Translations under genes and position numbers: made by a program
Shown here: one piece after another, positions 30,414 through 32,209 of the stretch
Layout: every line of letters begins with the position of its first letter
How positions within the stretch are numbered: the first letter of the stretch is position 1
Notes under the pieces: model-generated
Database searches by the model: none
What the model saw: the letters and a program-made list of their open reading frames with translations, nothing else
Told to the model about the DNA's origin: nothing
Source: Chara braunii
Taxonomy: Eukaryota; Streptophyta; Charophyceae; Charales; Characeae
Assembly: GCA_003427395.1 (NCBI GenBank)
Contig: BFEA01000078.1
Span: forward strand, 2,791,828-2,824,036
Direction: 5' to 3'
Length of the DNA stretch: 32,209 nucleotides

Positions 30414-30824
30414 CCGTCGACGCACCCCGAAATCGCTCCAGCTTTCGGGAAGTAGTGGCTAGATGATGTGTCTAATCCGAGTCGGAAAGTCCTGACGAGC
30501 CGACTGTAGGCTGGCTGGCTGTGCGTGAGATCGCCACGATGGACTGTGGGATCCTGGCAAGCCACATCGAGGCTAGAGTGGCGGGGTGACGATCGCAGTA
30601 TTGGATGGTGACACACGACGGTCGTCGGTCGGGATCGTCGGTGCACGAATGAAGACGAGTGATTTGAGTTGAGTGGATGATTGGCTGGGGGCCATGCTGG
30701 AATTTGGCGGCGAGTACGCCCCCTTGTTGCGAATCCATTCTTTGGTGTGAGCTCACGGCGGTAAAGTTGGACCCTCTTTTGCATTCCCAATGCGACCTCT
30801 CCCTCCTGGTGTGATATTCTCGCT

Positions 30825-30827
<3 letters not shown>

Positions 30828-30914
<87 letters not shown>
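30828..30914. repeat. (TC)n microsatellite inside the LTR leader
   Basis: About 86 bp of TC lie in the transcribed part of the LTR. The equivalent place in the other LTRs has only a short imperfect GA-rich tract (9070-9087 and 20575-20592), so the repeat expanded within this copy. Confidence 0.9.
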
Positions 30915-30916
<2 letters not shown>

Positions 30917-31613
30917 TCTCTCCTTCCCTTCTCTCGCTGATGTAAATAATCATGTATGGGAGTTGATTTTTCAGGTTGTAAGGGAATAAGCACTTGTGAA
31001 GGTATGCTTAGGAGAACTTCTTCTGGAACTCTTCCATTAGTTTACTGGGTAATCCCTGGGCTTGCTGAGATTTGATCACCTTGTCTTGTGAACGGTGGAT
31101 GCGCATGTAACAGCCATCAAAAGGGATTGTGATTACTCGCTTTTGCACAATATGGTAGGAACATTACCTGGTGGCCTCCTTTCGCACCTTCCACAGTGAA
31201 TGCATGCACACGGACACGAAACTCGTCTTGATTAGGACGCTATCCAACGAGTCGATGACAGAGGCAATGTTGTTGGGATTTTGTTCGAGGATGCAAGAAT
31301 GTTTAGATCTGTTGCGGCTGTGATTCTGGGAACAATGCACATGCCATCGGCCTTATACTGCGCAACATATGCAACATACCCTCATAGAATAATGAGGGAC
31401 TTCAAGGCCACGTGCGATCAGTACATGTGAACAGTGGTCACCCCTCACCATACACGAGTCTTCGTCTCTCCCTCTCTCTCTCTGAACTTTCCCTTCCTTC
31501 TTCGATTTTTCTTTTGGAATTTTGGCGTTGTTCCCCTGGATTGATCGATAGGTTGTGTATTCCTTGATTTATGATGAATGATTGAAGATATCTTTGGCGT
31601 TTGATTGATGGCC

Positions 31614-32147
31614 ATGTGGACTGACGGGCTCAACCCGACTAGGCGCCGGTCTCCCGTATCCCCACCCCGCCCCTTCCCGTATAACGAGGGAAGAACACGA
31701 GTGTGTGAGTGGGACGTACGAGAAGTCGTCGCCAAGATCAGCGGGCAATATAACTTCCCTCCTGAAAATCGGTGTTCAGGGTTTGTCGGCGCGGGGTTTG
31801 TCATTATCGATATGCAGTTTCCACCCTACTCGTTACTATTACCATTTAACGAGTTGATCGTCACTCCACGGTCGGCAGTAGCGCCGCATTGGCCTAACAC
31901 TTTGTGTAACGAGTGCCAACGCTTTGATCACTACCAATCAAAGGGCTTCCACTACCGAGTATGGGACGAGGATGAGCATAAGAAAAGGGCCACGCGGTTA
32001 AGACCGTCCACGTCAGATTCGGAGTTGTGTAACGAGCGGCGTCGGGAGCTAGTCCGAAAGCGGAATACAAAGTCCTTGCCCGCCCTCTTTCACTCCAAGC
32101 GAAGAGTCATGGCTCGGTAGGAGGTCCGACAATATTTCCTGGATTGA
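31614..32147 (+). pseudogene. LTR-embedded ORF, diverged copy D (nonsense mutation)
   Basis: ATG is at 31614 (an in-frame ATG also lies at 31608) and the TGA at 32145-32147 is in the same place as in copy B. The frame is kept over 178 codons apart from TAG at 32118-32120, where copies A and B have TGG (Trp). The PFPYNE, ENRCSGF, FVIID, VAPHWP, CNECQRF and SKGFHYR motifs are preserved, including both cysteines of CxxC. Many codons differ from copy B only at the third base. This is the best evidence that the frame was translated and selected before this copy decayed. Confidence 0.75.
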
Positions 32148-32183
32148 ATTTGCGTAGGGCTCAGGGGTGTGGGTTGGAGGCCG

Positions 32184-32209
32184 TGTGTGTGTGTGTGTGT
32201 GTGTGTGTG
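32184..32209. repeat. (TG)n microsatellite
   Basis: GT dinucleotide tract running into the right edge of the window. Confidence 0.9.

Larger units (their letters stand above)
29546..32183 (+). repeat. diverged long LTR of the same family
   Basis: It starts TGTGATGAACCAGCTTCC, matching the start of the 3' LTR at 10420. It follows that LTR, in reverse orientation, through distal U3, TATA box, leader and the LTR ORF up to about 32150. Identity is clearly lower than between the other copies, so it is an older copy or another subfamily. The last ~35 bp before the window edge become a TG microsatellite. Sequence just before 29546 weakly resembles that before 24326, so it may be a 3' LTR; whether gag follows to the right cannot be seen. 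Confidence 0.8.

Overview
The window looks like repeat-rich nuclear DNA of a eukaryote. A streptophyte (land plant or charophyte alga such as Chara) is my best guess, at low confidence. The grounds are a plant-type long-terminal-repeat (LTR) retrotransposon with a degenerate initiator-Met tRNA primer site, several tRNA-derived SINEs with poly(A) tails, GA/CT/TG microsatellites, TATA boxes, and one host-type gene for a secreted DUF4360 protein. No bacterial operon, rRNA, functional tRNA or CRISPR array was seen.

Layout. 1-7.1 kb is mostly non-coding: microsatellites, degenerate tandem repeats, one AT-rich unidentified ORF (2270-2650), a foldback built from two SINE 3' halves (6571-6853) and a small inverted-repeat element (6918-7077). 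Two tRNA-derived SINEs lie head to tail at 7115-7655. From 7681 to 21089, on the minus strand, lies a decayed Ty3/gypsy-type retrotransposon. From its 5' end it has: a 5'-truncated LTR (21089-19197), a primer site, gag with a damaged zinc knuckle, aspartic protease, an intact reverse transcriptase/RNase H frame, a separate ORF joining a PHD-like zinc finger to the integrase, two further ORFs (X and Y), a 1-kb 3' tail, and a complete 2.74-kb 3' LTR. 21.1-24.3 kb holds a palindromic MITE-like element and otherwise unrecognised sequence. 24326-25073 is an LTR fragment in the opposite orientation. 25.4-26.9 kb holds microsatellites and the DUF4360 gene. 26.9-29.5 kb holds small repeats and a clean SINE with target-site duplications. 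From 29546 a second long, diverged LTR of the same family runs rightwards almost to the window end.

The most interesting biology is in the retrotransposon. (1) Its LTR carries, about 1 kb downstream of the TATA box, a ~179-codon ORF present in three LTR copies; differences between copies are often synonymous, so it was probably translated and selected. (2) Integrase, ORF X and ORF Y are joined by two successive ATGA stop/start overlaps, an arrangement expected for coupled termination-reinitiation. (3) A PHD-finger-like domain sits at the N-terminus of the integrase ORF, which is separate from the RT ORF. (4) Nearly all in-frame stops in this element are one transition from Gln, Arg or Trp codons, pointing to C-to-T decay of a once intact element.
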